In this document: one piece after another, positions 6,106 to 14,848 of the stretch
How positions within the stretch are numbered: position 1 is the stretch's first letter
Layout of the letters: every line of letters starts with the position of its first letter
From: JBBIJR01 sp037445875
GTDB taxonomy: Bacteria > CLD3 > SB21
Assembly: GCA_037445875.1 (NCBI GenBank)
Contig: JBBIJR010000025.1
Span: forward strand, 1-44,544
Reading direction: 5' to 3'
DNA length: 44,544 nucleotides
Program-made: the position numbers and the translations under genes
The notes under the pieces: generated by a model
The model's input: the letters and a program-made list of their open reading frames with translations, nothing else
Told to the model about the DNA's origin: nothing
Database searches by the model: none

Positions 6106-7440
6106 ATGGGCCGAATGCGAATCCTGCTGACAGCACTCATAGTTGCGCTGACGTCCGCGTGCGCGGACGGCGACAAGCATTCAACCGACAACGGCGACAT
6201 CGCTTCGTGCGAAGGTTGCCACACCCATTACGAAACACTGAAAGCCATTGCTGCGCCCGACACGACCACGGGCGGCGGGGGATGCGGAGGCGATGCGCCC
6301 CACATCGACCGCTGGGACCGAGTATACCTGGGCGGGACCGGGTTTACAGACTTCAAGAATTCTACGCACGGCACGCTGCCCTGCACACAGTGCCATAACG
6401 GCATGGACGGTACCTCGGATAAGGTCGAGGCCCATTCGGGCGATTTCATCAGCCATCCCTCGACGTACGCGCAGGAGAAATGCGGTTCCTGCCATAATAC
6501 GATCGTGACCATGGCCAACAACAGCCTGCACCAGCAGGGCTGGGGCCAGAAACGAATGGTCTACCTGCGCGCGGGCCTGAATTCCTTCGACGAACTTTCT
6601 TTAACGATGAAGGCGGGGTATCAGACCAATTGCGCGAAATGCCATGCGTCATGCGGCGAATGCCACGTCAACCGTCCGAAAGCGGGCGGCGGAGGATTGT
6701 ACAAAGGACACCGCTTCGGCTCCCCGGACATGCGCGACCAGTGCGTGGCCTGCCACTCCAGCCGCGGCGGACATGCCTTCTTCGGCATCGGCACCGGCAC
6801 GGTCCCCGACGTGCACTACAGCCAGCTCGGCATGCAATGCCTCGACTGCCACACGGCGCCTGAACTCCACGGCAACGGCCAGATCCTGGACACCCGCTGG
6901 CAAATGCCGAACCTGCCCGCGTGCACGAGCTGCCATTCGAGCATCGCAGCGTCCAACGCGTACCACACCGAGCATCTGAGCGCCTTCAGCTGCTACGTGT
7001 GCCATTCCCAGAACTACAACAACTGCGGAAGCTGCCACATCGGCGGAGAAGGCGCGCGCATCGTGTCGCACCAGAGTTTCAAGATCGGCATGAACCCGAT
7101 CAAGGACATCAAATCGCAGTACAAGTTCGCCCTCCTTCGCCGTTCGTTGAGCGCGCCGGACAGCTGGGACCTGTACGGCACTTCCAGCCTGTCCGGCTTC
7201 GGTGCGGCGCCGACCTACAAGTACACCACTCCGCACAATATCCAGCGCTGGACGACGCGGACGCAGGTGGAGACGGGCCAGCCGTGCTACGACAACTGCC
7301 ACATCGTCTACGAAAGCGGCACGTATCGCAATCGCAATCTGTATCTCTTTAATTCCGACCTGCTTGAAACCTGGGAACTTAGTGCGGATACCGGCATCGT
7401 GGTGGACGGCAAACTGCCGCCGGGCTGGGGTACGCCGTGA
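6106..7440 (+). CDS. Multihaem c-type cytochrome lipoprotein (11 haem-binding motifs)
   Basis: 444 residues from the ATG at 6106, preferred because GGAG lies a few bases upstream and it opens a clean lipoprotein signal (MGRMRILLTALIVALTSAC). Ten CxxCH motifs are visible (CEGCH, CTQCH, CGSCH, CAKCH, CGECH, CVACH, CLDCH, CTSCH, CYVCH, CGSCH) plus one CxxxCH (CYDNCH) near the C-terminus. There are also many extra histidines for bis-His ligation. One haem per ~40 residues is the density of electron-conduit cytochromes. The mature protein begins CADGD. It probably carries electrons in the periplasm or at the cell surface; the partner is unknown. The tandem-rhodanese gene follows 35 bases later. 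Confidence 0.9.
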   Translation: MGRMRILLTALIVALTSACADGDKHSTDNGDIASCEGCHTHYETLKAIAAPDTTTGGGGCGGDAPHIDRWDRVYLGGTGFTDFKNSTHGTLPCTQCHNGMDGTSDKVEAHSGDFISHPSTYAQEKCGSCHNTIVTMANNSLHQQGWGQKRMVYLRAGLNSFDELSLTMKAGYQTNCAKCHASCGECHVNRPKAGGGGLYKGHRFGSPDMRDQCVACHSSRGGHAFFGIGTGTVPDVHYSQLGMQCLDCHTAPELHGNGQILDTRWQMPNLPACTSCHSSIAASNAYHTEHLSAFSCYVCHSQNYNNCGSCHIGGEGARIVSHQSFKIGMNPIKDIKSQYKFALLRRSLSAPDSWDLYGTSSLSGFGAAPTYKYTTPHNIQRWTTRTQVETGQPCYDNCHIVYESGTYRNRNLYLFNSDLLETWELSADTGIVVDGKLPPGWGTP

Positions 7441-7475
7441 TTTCCTTCACCCTCTAACTCTCTCAAGGAGACGGT

Positions 7476-8471
7476 ATGAAAAACTGGAGACATCTTCTCG
7501 CCTGGCTGGTCGTGCCGGCCGTGATCGGCTTCTTCGGCTGCAGCGACGACGACAAGGACACGATCCATGAGGCTCAGGTGCTGCTCACGTACCTCGAAGC
7601 CAACGGCAACTACATCAACACGTCGGCCCCGTCCGCCGTGGCCGCCTCGGAGGTTCGTACGAACCAGGGTTCGCCCTCCTATTACATCATCGATATTCGA
7701 AGCGCCGCGGACTTTGCGGCGGGCCACATCGAGGGAGCGCACAATGTGCCGCTGGCCAATCTCCGCTCGCATTACGAGACCGCCAACGGATCGTCTTTCA
7801 CGAAGGTCTACATCGTGTGTTACTCGGGCCAGACGGCTGCGTACGGTACCTCTCTGCTGCGTCTGATGGGTTACAACAACGTCTACGCCCTGCGGTTCGG
7901 CATGAGCGCCTGGGACTCGACGTTTGCGCAGAACTACTGGATCACCAAACGCAGCAACTCGCGGGCGACGCAGTTCGACACGATCACGTATCCGAAAGGT
8001 CCCGCCGGTGAACTGCCGGTGTTGAATACCGGCCTGGCCGACGGCGCGGCCATCCTTGCCGACCGCGTGGACACGCTGTTGGCGAGGGGATTCAGCGAAG
8101 CCCTCATCACCGAAGCGTCCGTGTTTGCCAATCCTTCCGGGTATTACATAGTCAACTACTGGCCCGCCGCCCATTACTACGACCCGGGGCACATTCCGGG
8201 AGCGATGCAGTACGAGCCGAAACAATCGCTGAAGGACTCGACGTTCATCCGCACGCTGCCGACGGATAAGCCGGTCGTCGTCTACTGTTATACGGGAACG
8301 ACCAGCGCATTTGTAGCGGCATATCTGAGACTGCTCGGCTACGATGCCCGTTCGCTGGCGTACGGCGCCAACGGCATGATCTACGACCTGATCGTGGGAC
8401 GGACGGGTTTCACCACGTTTGGCACGGCCGATATTATGCAGTATCCGTGGGTAACTGGTGGGGCGAACTGA
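7476..8471 (+). CDS. Lipoprotein with two rhodanese domains
   Basis: 331 residues with an AAGGAG ribosome-binding site. The signal peptide ends in a lipobox (GFFGC) followed by SDDDKD. The first rhodanese domain, about residues 55-150, has the strand YYIIDIRSAADFAAGHIEGA and the active-site loop IVCYSGQTA. The second, about residues 210-320, has AHYYDPGHIPGA and the loop VVYCYTGTTSA. Both catalytic cysteines are present, so both domains could carry persulfide or a similar thiol-bound oxyanion. Operon position behind the multihaem cytochrome suggests extracytoplasmic sulfur, selenium or related redox chemistry, which is inference. The gene ends in a strong terminator. Confidence 0.88.
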   Translation: MKNWRHLLAWLVVPAVIGFFGCSDDDKDTIHEAQVLLTYLEANGNYINTSAPSAVAASEVRTNQGSPSYYIIDIRSAADFAAGHIEGAHNVPLANLRSHYETANGSSFTKVYIVCYSGQTAAYGTSLLRLMGYNNVYALRFGMSAWDSTFAQNYWITKRSNSRATQFDTITYPKGPAGELPVLNTGLADGAAILADRVDTLLARGFSEALITEASVFANPSGYYIVNYWPAAHYYDPGHIPGAMQYEPKQSLKDSTFIRTLPTDKPVVVYCYTGTTSAFVAAYLRLLGYDARSLAYGANGMIYDLIVGRTGFTTFGTADIMQYPWVTGGAN

Positions 8472-8498
8472 TCGCCATTGTCGCACACGGTACGCGAG

Positions 8499-8522
8499 AA
8501 AGCCCGCCGTTTGGAGGGCTTT
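8499..8522. terminator. Rho-independent terminator between convergent genes
   Basis: AAAGCCC (8499-8505) pairs with GGGCTTT (8516-8522), with inner CC/GG pairs, followed by TTCG on the plus strand. It sits between the rhodanese gene (+) and a minus-strand gene and could serve both. Confidence 0.75.
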
Positions 8523-8542
8523 TCGTTATAAGAGCGGGCGTG

Positions 8543-8941
8543 TTAGCTTTTGCGCGCATAAACCGCCGCGATAAGAGGGCTCACCACGACGTAGTGAACC
8601 ACCATAAAGACGGTTTCAATGGACAGAAACCCGCTGACGGAAGACATGTGGTGTTTGGCACCAACGGCAAGGACCATGAAACTCCACGCGAGCGGGCAGG
8701 CGACCAGGGCAAATTTGATTGCGCCTTTCAGGATGGGCTGGCCGGAGAACATGCGTTCATACATGATGGCCCAGATGATGCCCTGGATCAGCATAGAGGT
8801 GATACCGAGCGGCACCATGATGTTATCTCGGAACACGGCCAGGGATCTGTAGTAGTCGGCAAGGATCCTCAGATGCCAGAAATAGCCAAGCGGGAATGTT
8901 GGGACCATGTAGGCCAACACGGCCAGAATCCTTTTTTTCAT
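8543..8941 (-). CDS. Small four-helix membrane protein, unknown function
   Basis: 132 residues with about four hydrophobic segments: near 5-25 (ILAVLAYMVPTFPLGYFW), 42-62 (MVPLGITSMLIQGIIWAIM), 73-93 and 103-127. The first helix is followed by WHLRILADYY. AGGAG lies upstream of the ATG at 8941. It resembles uncharacterised small integral membrane proteins of MAGs. I do not recognise a named family. It appears to be a single-gene unit on the minus strand. The ~210 bases upstream (8942-9153) hold no gene that I can support. Confidence 0.7.
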   Translation of the reverse strand: MKKRILAVLAYMVPTFPLGYFWHLRILADYYRSLAVFRDNIMVPLGITSMLIQGIIWAIMYERMFSGQPILKGAIKFALVACPLAWSFMVLAVGAKHHMSSVSGFLSIETVFMVVHYVVVSPLIAAVYARKS

Positions 8942-9153
8942 ACGCGAGGTCTCCTGAGAAAGTTATCGATGGGAGCATGAAATTGTTTACACTTCCTCAT
9001 GGTTGTTCAGATAGCCATGCCGAACCTCTCTCGGATCAGACAACGCAGCAGACCATCCGCTGCAGGGTGTTGGCATCCTATCCTCTTGGCCCTGGCGGTG
9101 CGGTCGGGTGGGTGACTTGTTGGGCGGCCGACATGGCAGCCGGCGGCGATTGC

Positions 9154-10045
9154 TTACCGTTCGACCGCTGCGCTCTCCGATTGCAACATCAAATAAACGG
9201 AGAGGATAACCACCGCGCTCGCAATCAACGCTGTCGTCGTGAATCGTTCATCGGCGACGGCCCAGCCCAGGAGGACAGCAATGATGGGATTCACATACGT
9301 ATGGGTCGCCACCCGCGTGGCAGACGTCACCGTGAGCAGCCAGACGTACGCGGTGAAGGTAACGATGGATCCGAAGATCACGAGGTAGGCAACCGCAAGA
9401 AGAGACCGCAGGGAAATCGCGCTGACGTGGAAATCATGGAACTCTCCAAGCCATCCGGCAACCGCACACAATAACGCCCGCCGGTGACCAGCTCGAATCC
9501 GCAGCCAGCGCGGATGATTTCGGGAGGTTGGCCACGCGCGAATAAACGGCGCCGACGGACCACGAGATGGCGCTCAAGACAATCATCAGTGCGCCGAAGG
9601 TATCCATCTGAAGGGCGTGTTCGCCGGAAGTCGGAAGAAACAACAGGGCGACTCCACCCAATCCCAGCATCAATCCGACGATTTGCTTTTTCGTGAGTTT
9701 TGCCCCTTTGATCGTGATGGATTCGATCAATCCGATCCATACCGGGTCGGATGCGATCAAGACGGCTGCGATACCGGATGCCACGGTTTCTTGAGCCCAC
9801 GCCAGCAACCCGTGTCCCAGCACAAAGAAAAGAACGCCCAAGATGACCAATGGAGGAAATTGTTCGCGATGGATCTTTTCTCCTTGTTTGACGCTCCAGA
9901 GATAGAGCACGAGACCCGCGATCAGCGAACGGATTCCCATCATGAAAAAGGGCGGTACGGTTTCCACCGCGTAGCGGATCGCCAGGAACGTTGATCCCCA
10001 GATGAGGTAAACGGCGGCGAACGCAAGCACAATTCTTGTTTTCAT
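9154..10045 (-). pseudogene. EamA/DMT-family exporter, broken by two 1-base deletions
   Basis: The start (MKTRIVLAFAAVYLIWGSTF) at 10045 overlaps the stop of the VOC gene as ATGA. The first ~190 residues are a clear EamA half with repeated hydrophobic helices. The reading frame is then lost, and resumes in another frame as WLGEFHDFHVSAISLRSLLA to the end at 9154. Inserting one G near 9499-9500 and one near 9477-9479 (both in G runs on the coding strand) restores a continuous GFELVTGGALLCAVAGWLGE segment. The lesion is therefore two -1 deletions about 20 bases apart, either real decay or consensus errors in homopolymers. Intact members are 10-helix metabolite or drug exporters of the inner membrane. 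Confidence 0.85.
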
Positions 10046-10428
10046 TGACCCGCAGGTGGTTGCCACAACTCCACCTTGTTTCCCTCCGGATCGATGACCC
10101 AGGCAAACTTGCCGTACTCCGAGTCGTCGATCTTGTCGAGAACGTTGCAGCCTTCCGCTTTGAGCCTCGTGACCACCGCGTGAAGGTCTTCAACGCGGTA
10201 GTTGACCATGAACGGGGCCGTGCCCGGAGCAAACGGGTCGCCTTTCTCCGGAACGACGGACCAGACGGTCGTCCCGCCCGTGGGCTTGCCGTCCGAGTCG
10301 GTCCAGGTAAACGCGGTACCGCCCCACTCCTGGACATCGATGCCGAGATGACGTTTGTACCAAGCCTGCAGAGCCGGTGCATCCTTGGCCTTGAAAAAGA
10401 TGCCGCCGATGCCGGTGACTCGCTTCAT
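10042..10428 (-). CDS. VOC-superfamily (glyoxalase/bleomycin-resistance-like) protein
   Basis: 128 residues with GGAGG before the ATG. One copy of the paired beta-alpha-beta-beta-beta module is seen: GIGGIFFKAKDAPALQAWYK at the start, and FAWVIDPEGNKVELWQPP at the end. The final glutamate (VELW) is the usual metal ligand of the fold. Substrate cannot be inferred, since the superfamily includes isomerases, dioxygenases and drug-binding proteins. It is translationally coupled to the broken EamA gene. Confidence 0.85.
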   Translation of the reverse strand: MKRVTGIGGIFFKAKDAPALQAWYKRHLGIDVQEWGGTAFTWTDSDGKPTGGTTVWSVVPEKGDPFAPGTAPFMVNYRVEDLHAVVTRLKAEGCNVLDKIDDSEYGKFAWVIDPEGNKVELWQPPAGQ

Positions 10429-10521
10429 GTGAACCTCCGATGTGTGGTTTTTGGGGGCGGCGGTTGCCCTGCGGCCGGACGCTCAGCATCCCGCACAACG
10501 CACGTCCGCGGCATGCCGTTT

Positions 10522-10887
10522 CTAGGCGGTACTCTTTGCCCTCCCCGAAGGCTTTCCTGCCCTGGTCTTGAGGGGCCGCCGATGGCGCCGTTGCGCGCGC
10601 CGGCCGGGCCTGGAGTAGAGCACGGGCCTCTCTTGACGCACAATCTTGCCCTGCGCCTCCAACTCACGCGCGACAGAGACGGTATACCAGGGAACAGAAC
10701 CGTCGAAGTCCGGGAGCTGTGTCCCGACGAGCCGAGCCAGCTCAGTGAACTTTATCGGATCAGCGGTCAGGACGGCCAGAATGGCCTTCGAGACTTGCTC
10801 GTACTTGTTCGCAGCAATGGACACCGGTCTTTTCCAGCCCACACCCTTGACGGCCACGCGATTCCTGGTTGTTGCTCTTGCACGCAT
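10522..10887 (-). CDS. Small basic protein with a winged-helix-like core
   Basis: 121 residues, strongly basic at both ends (MRARATTRNRVAVKG and RRAQRRHRRPLKTRAGKPSG). The middle (KYEQVSKAILAVLTADPIKF, then GSVPWYTVSVARELEAQGKI) has the spacing of a small winged-helix fold. Similar uncharacterised proteins occur singly in bacterial genomes. DNA binding is plausible from charge and fold, but no function is assigned. Confidence 0.55.
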   Translation of the reverse strand: MRARATTRNRVAVKGVGWKRPVSIAANKYEQVSKAILAVLTADPIKFTELARLVGTQLPDFDGSVPWYTVSVARELEAQGKIVRQERPVLYSRPGRRAQRRHRRPLKTRAGKPSGRAKSTA

Positions 10888-10973
10888 ACGGTTCCTCCGA
10901 TCTATGGAATCAATACTACTTTACAATGTGCAAGATAAGTAAAGAAGTGGATAATGCAAACCCCGGTTGTTTG

Positions 10974-11166
10974 AATCCGCGTATATCCGTGTTCTATGGT
11001 GTTCTGGGAAAACCGCACACAGATTTACACGGATGAAACGGATTTGCACGGATAATAACCATGTTTGAATCCGTGGTAATCCGTCCAATCCGCGTATATC
11101 CGTGTTCTATGGTGTTCTGGGAAAACCGCACACAGATTTACACGGATGAAACGGATTCGCACGGAT
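10974..11166. repeat. Dispersed ATCCGTG-type repeat, two near-identical copies in tandem
   Basis: Bases 10974-11053 recur at 11087-11166 (offset 113) with a single visible mismatch. Each copy is built of ACACGGAT/AACGGATT/ACGGAT blocks and their complements, able to fold into a long imperfect hairpin. A third, diverged copy lies at 24474-24575. The stretch 10888-11280 otherwise contains no gene. Confidence 0.85.
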
Positions 11167-11280
11167 TAAAACGGATCAGAGGCAACAACGTGACTCGATG
11201 CAGGTTACTCCATCGTCCTGGCCCTTTTTCCATCAACGATCATATGGAAGGTGTGACGTTCGTCAACACGATCACCTTCA

Positions 11281-12270
11281 TCAGCCCCCAATGGCCGTCA
11301 TGGATCGGGTTTGTACATTCAGCAATTCCTCAATGGGAGGGCGGCCTTTCCATTTCAGAAATGTCGATGCCGCGATAGCATGTTGTAGAAGGTCCCCGTC
11401 AGCCCCGCTCCGCAACAGGGTCTTCAGATCGCACTCGAAGGTGGAGAAAAGACAGCTGCGAAGTCTTCCGTCCGCTGTCAGGCGAAGACGATTGCACGAA
11501 GCGCACGAGCTGTCGCTCATGGTCGCGATGAACCCGACTACGGCATCCGTACCTTCCACGCGGAAGTCCACTGCCGGTCCATGAAGGGCATCCCGGGATT
11601 CCAGGGGCGCGAGCTTGTATTTTGATTCTATCCGTTCTTTCATGGCATCACAGGGCAGACATTGCGCTTGCGACCAACGGTTGCCGGGAAACGGCATGTA
11701 TTCGATGAACCGGACGTTCAGTGAATGCAGGGCGGCGAAATCGACAAGATCCAGCAGTTCGTCGTCGTTGACGCCTTTCATGACCACCGTATTGATCTTT
11801 ACGGATTGGAATCCGTTTTCGAGCGCCGCCCGAATACCTGCACGGACGGCGTCATACTCGTCCCGAAGGGCGATGCCGAGAAAACGCTCGGGCTGAAGCG
11901 TATCGAGGCTGATATTCACTTCCCGAACACCGGCTTGCTTGAGCGCCAGAGCCTTTTCACTCAGAAGGACACCGTTGGTTGTGATACCCAACGATTGGAT
12001 GCCCCGAACGGCCGCGAGCTGTTCGCAAAGACATTCGATTCCCCGCCGGACCAGCGGCTCACCGCCCGTGATGCGAATTTTTCGGATACCCAATTCGGCA
12101 AACAGGGCGGCCAATTCCACGATTTCGTCGAACGAAAGAATGTCCCGTTTGGAGGCAAGCTCCGTCTCCTCCGCCGGCATGCAGTAGCGGCACCGCAAAT
12201 TGCAGCGGTCTGTTACAGAAATCCTCAGATACTCGTGTGTCCGGCCGAATCGATCTACGAGTCCGTTCAT
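11281..12270 (-). CDS. moaA: GTP 3',8-cyclase MoaA (molybdenum cofactor synthesis)
   Basis: 329 residues, the normal length. The radical-SAM cluster motif is CNLRCRYC near residue 22. The GGEPL motif binds AdoMet. The C-terminal second cluster is CASCNRLRLTADGRLRSC, and the tail ends in GG as usual for MoaA. The enzyme converts GTP to 3',8-cH2GTP, the first step of molybdopterin synthesis. It is the last gene of the molybdoenzyme operon, 37 bases after the catalytic subunit. This suggests cofactor supply is co-induced with the enzyme. No other moa genes are in view. Confidence 0.95.
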   Translation of the reverse strand: MNGLVDRFGRTHEYLRISVTDRCNLRCRYCMPAEETELASKRDILSFDEIVELAALFAELGIRKIRITGGEPLVRRGIECLCEQLAAVRGIQSLGITTNGVLLSEKALALKQAGVREVNISLDTLQPERFLGIALRDEYDAVRAGIRAALENGFQSVKINTVVMKGVNDDELLDLVDFAALHSLNVRFIEYMPFPGNRWSQAQCLPCDAMKERIESKYKLAPLESRDALHGPAVDFRVEGTDAVVGFIATMSDSSCASCNRLRLTADGRLRSCLFSTFECDLKTLLRSGADGDLLQHAIAASTFLKWKGRPPIEELLNVQTRSMTAIGG

Positions 12271-12307
12271 GAACCGGGTCTTCTGTAAGGAACCATGTTC
12301 GACCGGA

Positions 12308-14830
12308 TCAGGCCTTGTAGATTCGAACGCAGATTTCCTTGTGTACGGCCTGACCGGAGAGGGGATCGGATTTTGCCACGTTCAGAATTCCCGTATTCGT
12401 TCCGCGGTCTCTGGCGCGTTGGCCAAGACCTTTGTGGCCAAAGCCGTGCTGGGCGCCGACGACCTCCGGGTGCATGCGCTCCGTAAGACGGGCCGTTGCT
12501 TTCACCTTTCCGTGAGGCGACTCGATCCAGACCTCGTCCCCTTCGCGGATGCCGTACTTCGCGGCCGTCTCGGGATTGATTACCAGGGGATTGGTGGCTT
12601 TTAGTTCCAGGAGCCATGCGTTGTTTTGGGTTCGGCTGTGTGTATGGCTCGCCTCTTTCCAGTTAATCAAGTACAACGGATATTGATTATTGGGCTGCCA
12701 GTCGCGCGGCTCATAGACCGGCAGGGGATTGACCGGCCGGCCGAGCGCGTCTTTCCTGGCCGCCAGTGTCGGTGCAAACAATTCAACCTTGCGAGACGGG
12801 GTTGCAAAGCCCTTGACCGGCTTACCCTTGAACACGATGCCGATGGGTTTACCTTTCTTGTCTTTCGGCTTGTCGTAAACGATGGTGCCGTCTTTCGTTC
12901 GTGGTCCGTCAAAGAAGGCCGTTTTCAAATCATCTTTGGAGAGCTCGGCCTCGTATTTTTCGTACTTCGTGCCCTTTCTGTCCATCCATACGGCGCCGGG
13001 CAGCGCCTTGAGCTGGGCCAGCGTCATCTTCGGGGCACCCTGAACCAGTTCGTTGGACAGAAAATCTTCGTACCATTCCGTCAAGTTTTCGATTCGTTTC
13101 TTGCTGAGCGGCCCTTCATAAAAAAACTCTCTTCCGGACTTGTCTTTCAATTCCAGCCTCCGGCCCAGAGCGGCCACCGTCTCGTATTCTGCCAGCTGTC
13201 CAAAGATAGGTTTGACCACGGGCTGACGAAGTCCTAATACCGGCCACGTGACCCAATGGGTATTCAGATCGTATCGTTCCAGGTAGGTCGTACCGGGCAA
13301 AACGTAGTCGGCGACCATGGCCGTCTCACTCATCATTGTGTCGATCACAACGGTCGTTTCCAGCTTTCGAAAAGCCTCGATGACCGTCTTCGTTCCACCG
13401 GGAATACTCATGACGGGATTTTGAAATACGCAGACCAACATCCGGGCAGGGTATGGACCCGTGCCGTTCGCGATGTTACTGAACAGCTGGGTGTAAACGC
13501 CGGATTTGTGACCTACAGGAAATCTCTGCAACTCGTCGAGGCGGGGTTCCTTGTACGTTTTCTCGACCCCTTCCGCAATCTCGACTTCCACGTGTTTATT
13601 GCCTTTCTTGTTGGGCATAATCATTCCACCGGGACGGTCCCAGGACCCGATCAGCGCATTCAACATGGCAATGGCCCTGCCGCCTTGAACGCCATTGGTA
13701 TGCTGTCCCGGGCCGCTCCACGCGTCTACGAGCGCGGGTTTCGTTGTTGCCAATTCGTGCGCAAGCCGTTCGATCACGCGGGCTTTTACCGTCGTAAGGT
13801 CCGCCGCCCACTCAGGCGTTTTGTCTTTGACATAATCGGCATACTCGGCAAATCCCGTGACCCAATTCTCGACGAACGGCCTGTCGTACAATCCGTCGCG
13901 AAGGATCACATGGCCCATGGCCAGCGCCAACGCGCCATCGGTGCCGGGCCTAATGGCTATCCAATCGTGACCCTTAGCCGCCGTGTCGGACAGGTACGGG
14001 TCGACGACCACCAGCCGTGCTCCACGCTCAATGGCGCGCGTAAGAATACGCGGAAGATACACCCATTTGATGGCGCTGGTCGGATTCCAACCGAAGAGCA
14101 CAATATACTTCGACTGAATAAAATCCGCCAGGGGCCGTTCGTCCCCCATGACCATCTTAAAGGAAGCCTTGCGCGCCACGTCGCAGAGGTTCGAATGATT
14201 GCTGTAGTTGGGCGTACCGTACAACTTGCAGAAATCCGCCTGGATATGGGTGAACGAATGGTCCTCGCTCATCCAAACCAGTTTATGGGCCTCACCGTCG
14301 TCGCGCAGCTTTTTCATCCTGGCCGCAATTTCATCGAGCGCCTGGTCCCACGTAATTTCTTCCCAATGCGGATCGGCGTCCAGCGATTTATCGGGGTTTC
14401 GTCTTTTCAAGGGCTTTCGGACACGGTCCGGATCGTACAACTGCATAATGCCCGCATTGCCCTTGGGGCAAATCGCGCCGCCTTCCTGGCAGCCAAAGCT
14501 TTCGCTGTATCCGTCGAAAAAATCGGAAGAAATATTCGAATAGTTGTTCGGGTTCCAATGGTTCGGCTCGATTTTTTCCACGACGCCGTTGACGACATGC
14601 ACGAGGATTCCGGATTGACCTCCGCACATGTTACAGCAAGACGGTATCCACTCGCCCGCTTCCCGTCCCCATTGTCTCAGTCCTTCTTCGTCGATCTTCA
14701 GCTCCCTCGCTTTGGAGCCCAGGGTTGGCCGGCAACCGGCGGTCAGCGCCAGCGCGCTCCCTGCCGCTGCGCCCCCAAGGGTCTTGATGAATCTCCTTCT
14801 GCCCGTTTTTTCATCCCATATATAAGGCAT
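12308..14830 (-). CDS. Tat-exported molybdopterin oxidoreductase, catalytic subunit (CISM family, arsenic-linked)
   Basis: 840 residues from the ATG at 14830, chosen because GGAGGAGG sits just upstream; an earlier in-frame ATG (14845) would place that signal inside the gene. A Tat motif RRRFIK (about residues 11-16) leads to a possible lipobox LTAGC. The [4Fe-4S] region reads CCNMCGGQSG...CPKG: cysteines at about 65, 66, 69 and 121, with serine at 73 where the third cysteine usually is. NHSNLCDVARK places a cysteine at about 216, where the Mo ligand lies in the PsrA/PhsA/ArrA/ArxA group. It reduces or oxidises a small oxyanion in the periplasm. The neighbours (XSR sensor system, ars genes) argue for an arsenic substrate, but polysulfide, thiosulfate or selenite remain possible. 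Confidence 0.85.
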   Translation of the reverse strand: MPYIWDEKTGRRRFIKTLGGAAAGSALALTAGCRPTLGSKARELKIDEEGLRQWGREAGEWIPSCCNMCGGQSGILVHVVNGVVEKIEPNHWNPNNYSNISSDFFDGYSESFGCQEGGAICPKGNAGIMQLYDPDRVRKPLKRRNPDKSLDADPHWEEITWDQALDEIAARMKKLRDDGEAHKLVWMSEDHSFTHIQADFCKLYGTPNYSNHSNLCDVARKASFKMVMGDERPLADFIQSKYIVLFGWNPTSAIKWVYLPRILTRAIERGARLVVVDPYLSDTAAKGHDWIAIRPGTDGALALAMGHVILRDGLYDRPFVENWVTGFAEYADYVKDKTPEWAADLTTVKARVIERLAHELATTKPALVDAWSGPGQHTNGVQGGRAIAMLNALIGSWDRPGGMIMPNKKGNKHVEVEIAEGVEKTYKEPRLDELQRFPVGHKSGVYTQLFSNIANGTGPYPARMLVCVFQNPVMSIPGGTKTVIEAFRKLETTVVIDTMMSETAMVADYVLPGTTYLERYDLNTHWVTWPVLGLRQPVVKPIFGQLAEYETVAALGRRLELKDKSGREFFYEGPLSKKRIENLTEWYEDFLSNELVQGAPKMTLAQLKALPGAVWMDRKGTKYEKYEAELSKDDLKTAFFDGPRTKDGTIVYDKPKDKKGKPIGIVFKGKPVKGFATPSRKVELFAPTLAARKDALGRPVNPLPVYEPRDWQPNNQYPLYLINWKEASHTHSRTQNNAWLLELKATNPLVINPETAAKYGIREGDEVWIESPHGKVKATARLTERMHPEVVGAQHGFGHKGLGQRARDRGTNTGILNVAKSDPLSGQAVHKEICVRIYKA

Positions 14831-14848
14831 GTTGGCCTCCTCCATCTT

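Noticed and set aside
10974..11166. CRISPR array
   Set aside because: Only two repeat units, 80 bases long, with internal inverted symmetry, a short non-spacer-like interval and no cas genes; a third copy is elsewhere in the window.
12308..14830. Naming the Mo subunit arrA or arxA outright
   Set aside because: The Mo-ligand cysteine and neighbours fit, but cluster ligands differ and similar sequences include polysulfide/thiosulfate reductase relatives; phylogeny is needed.
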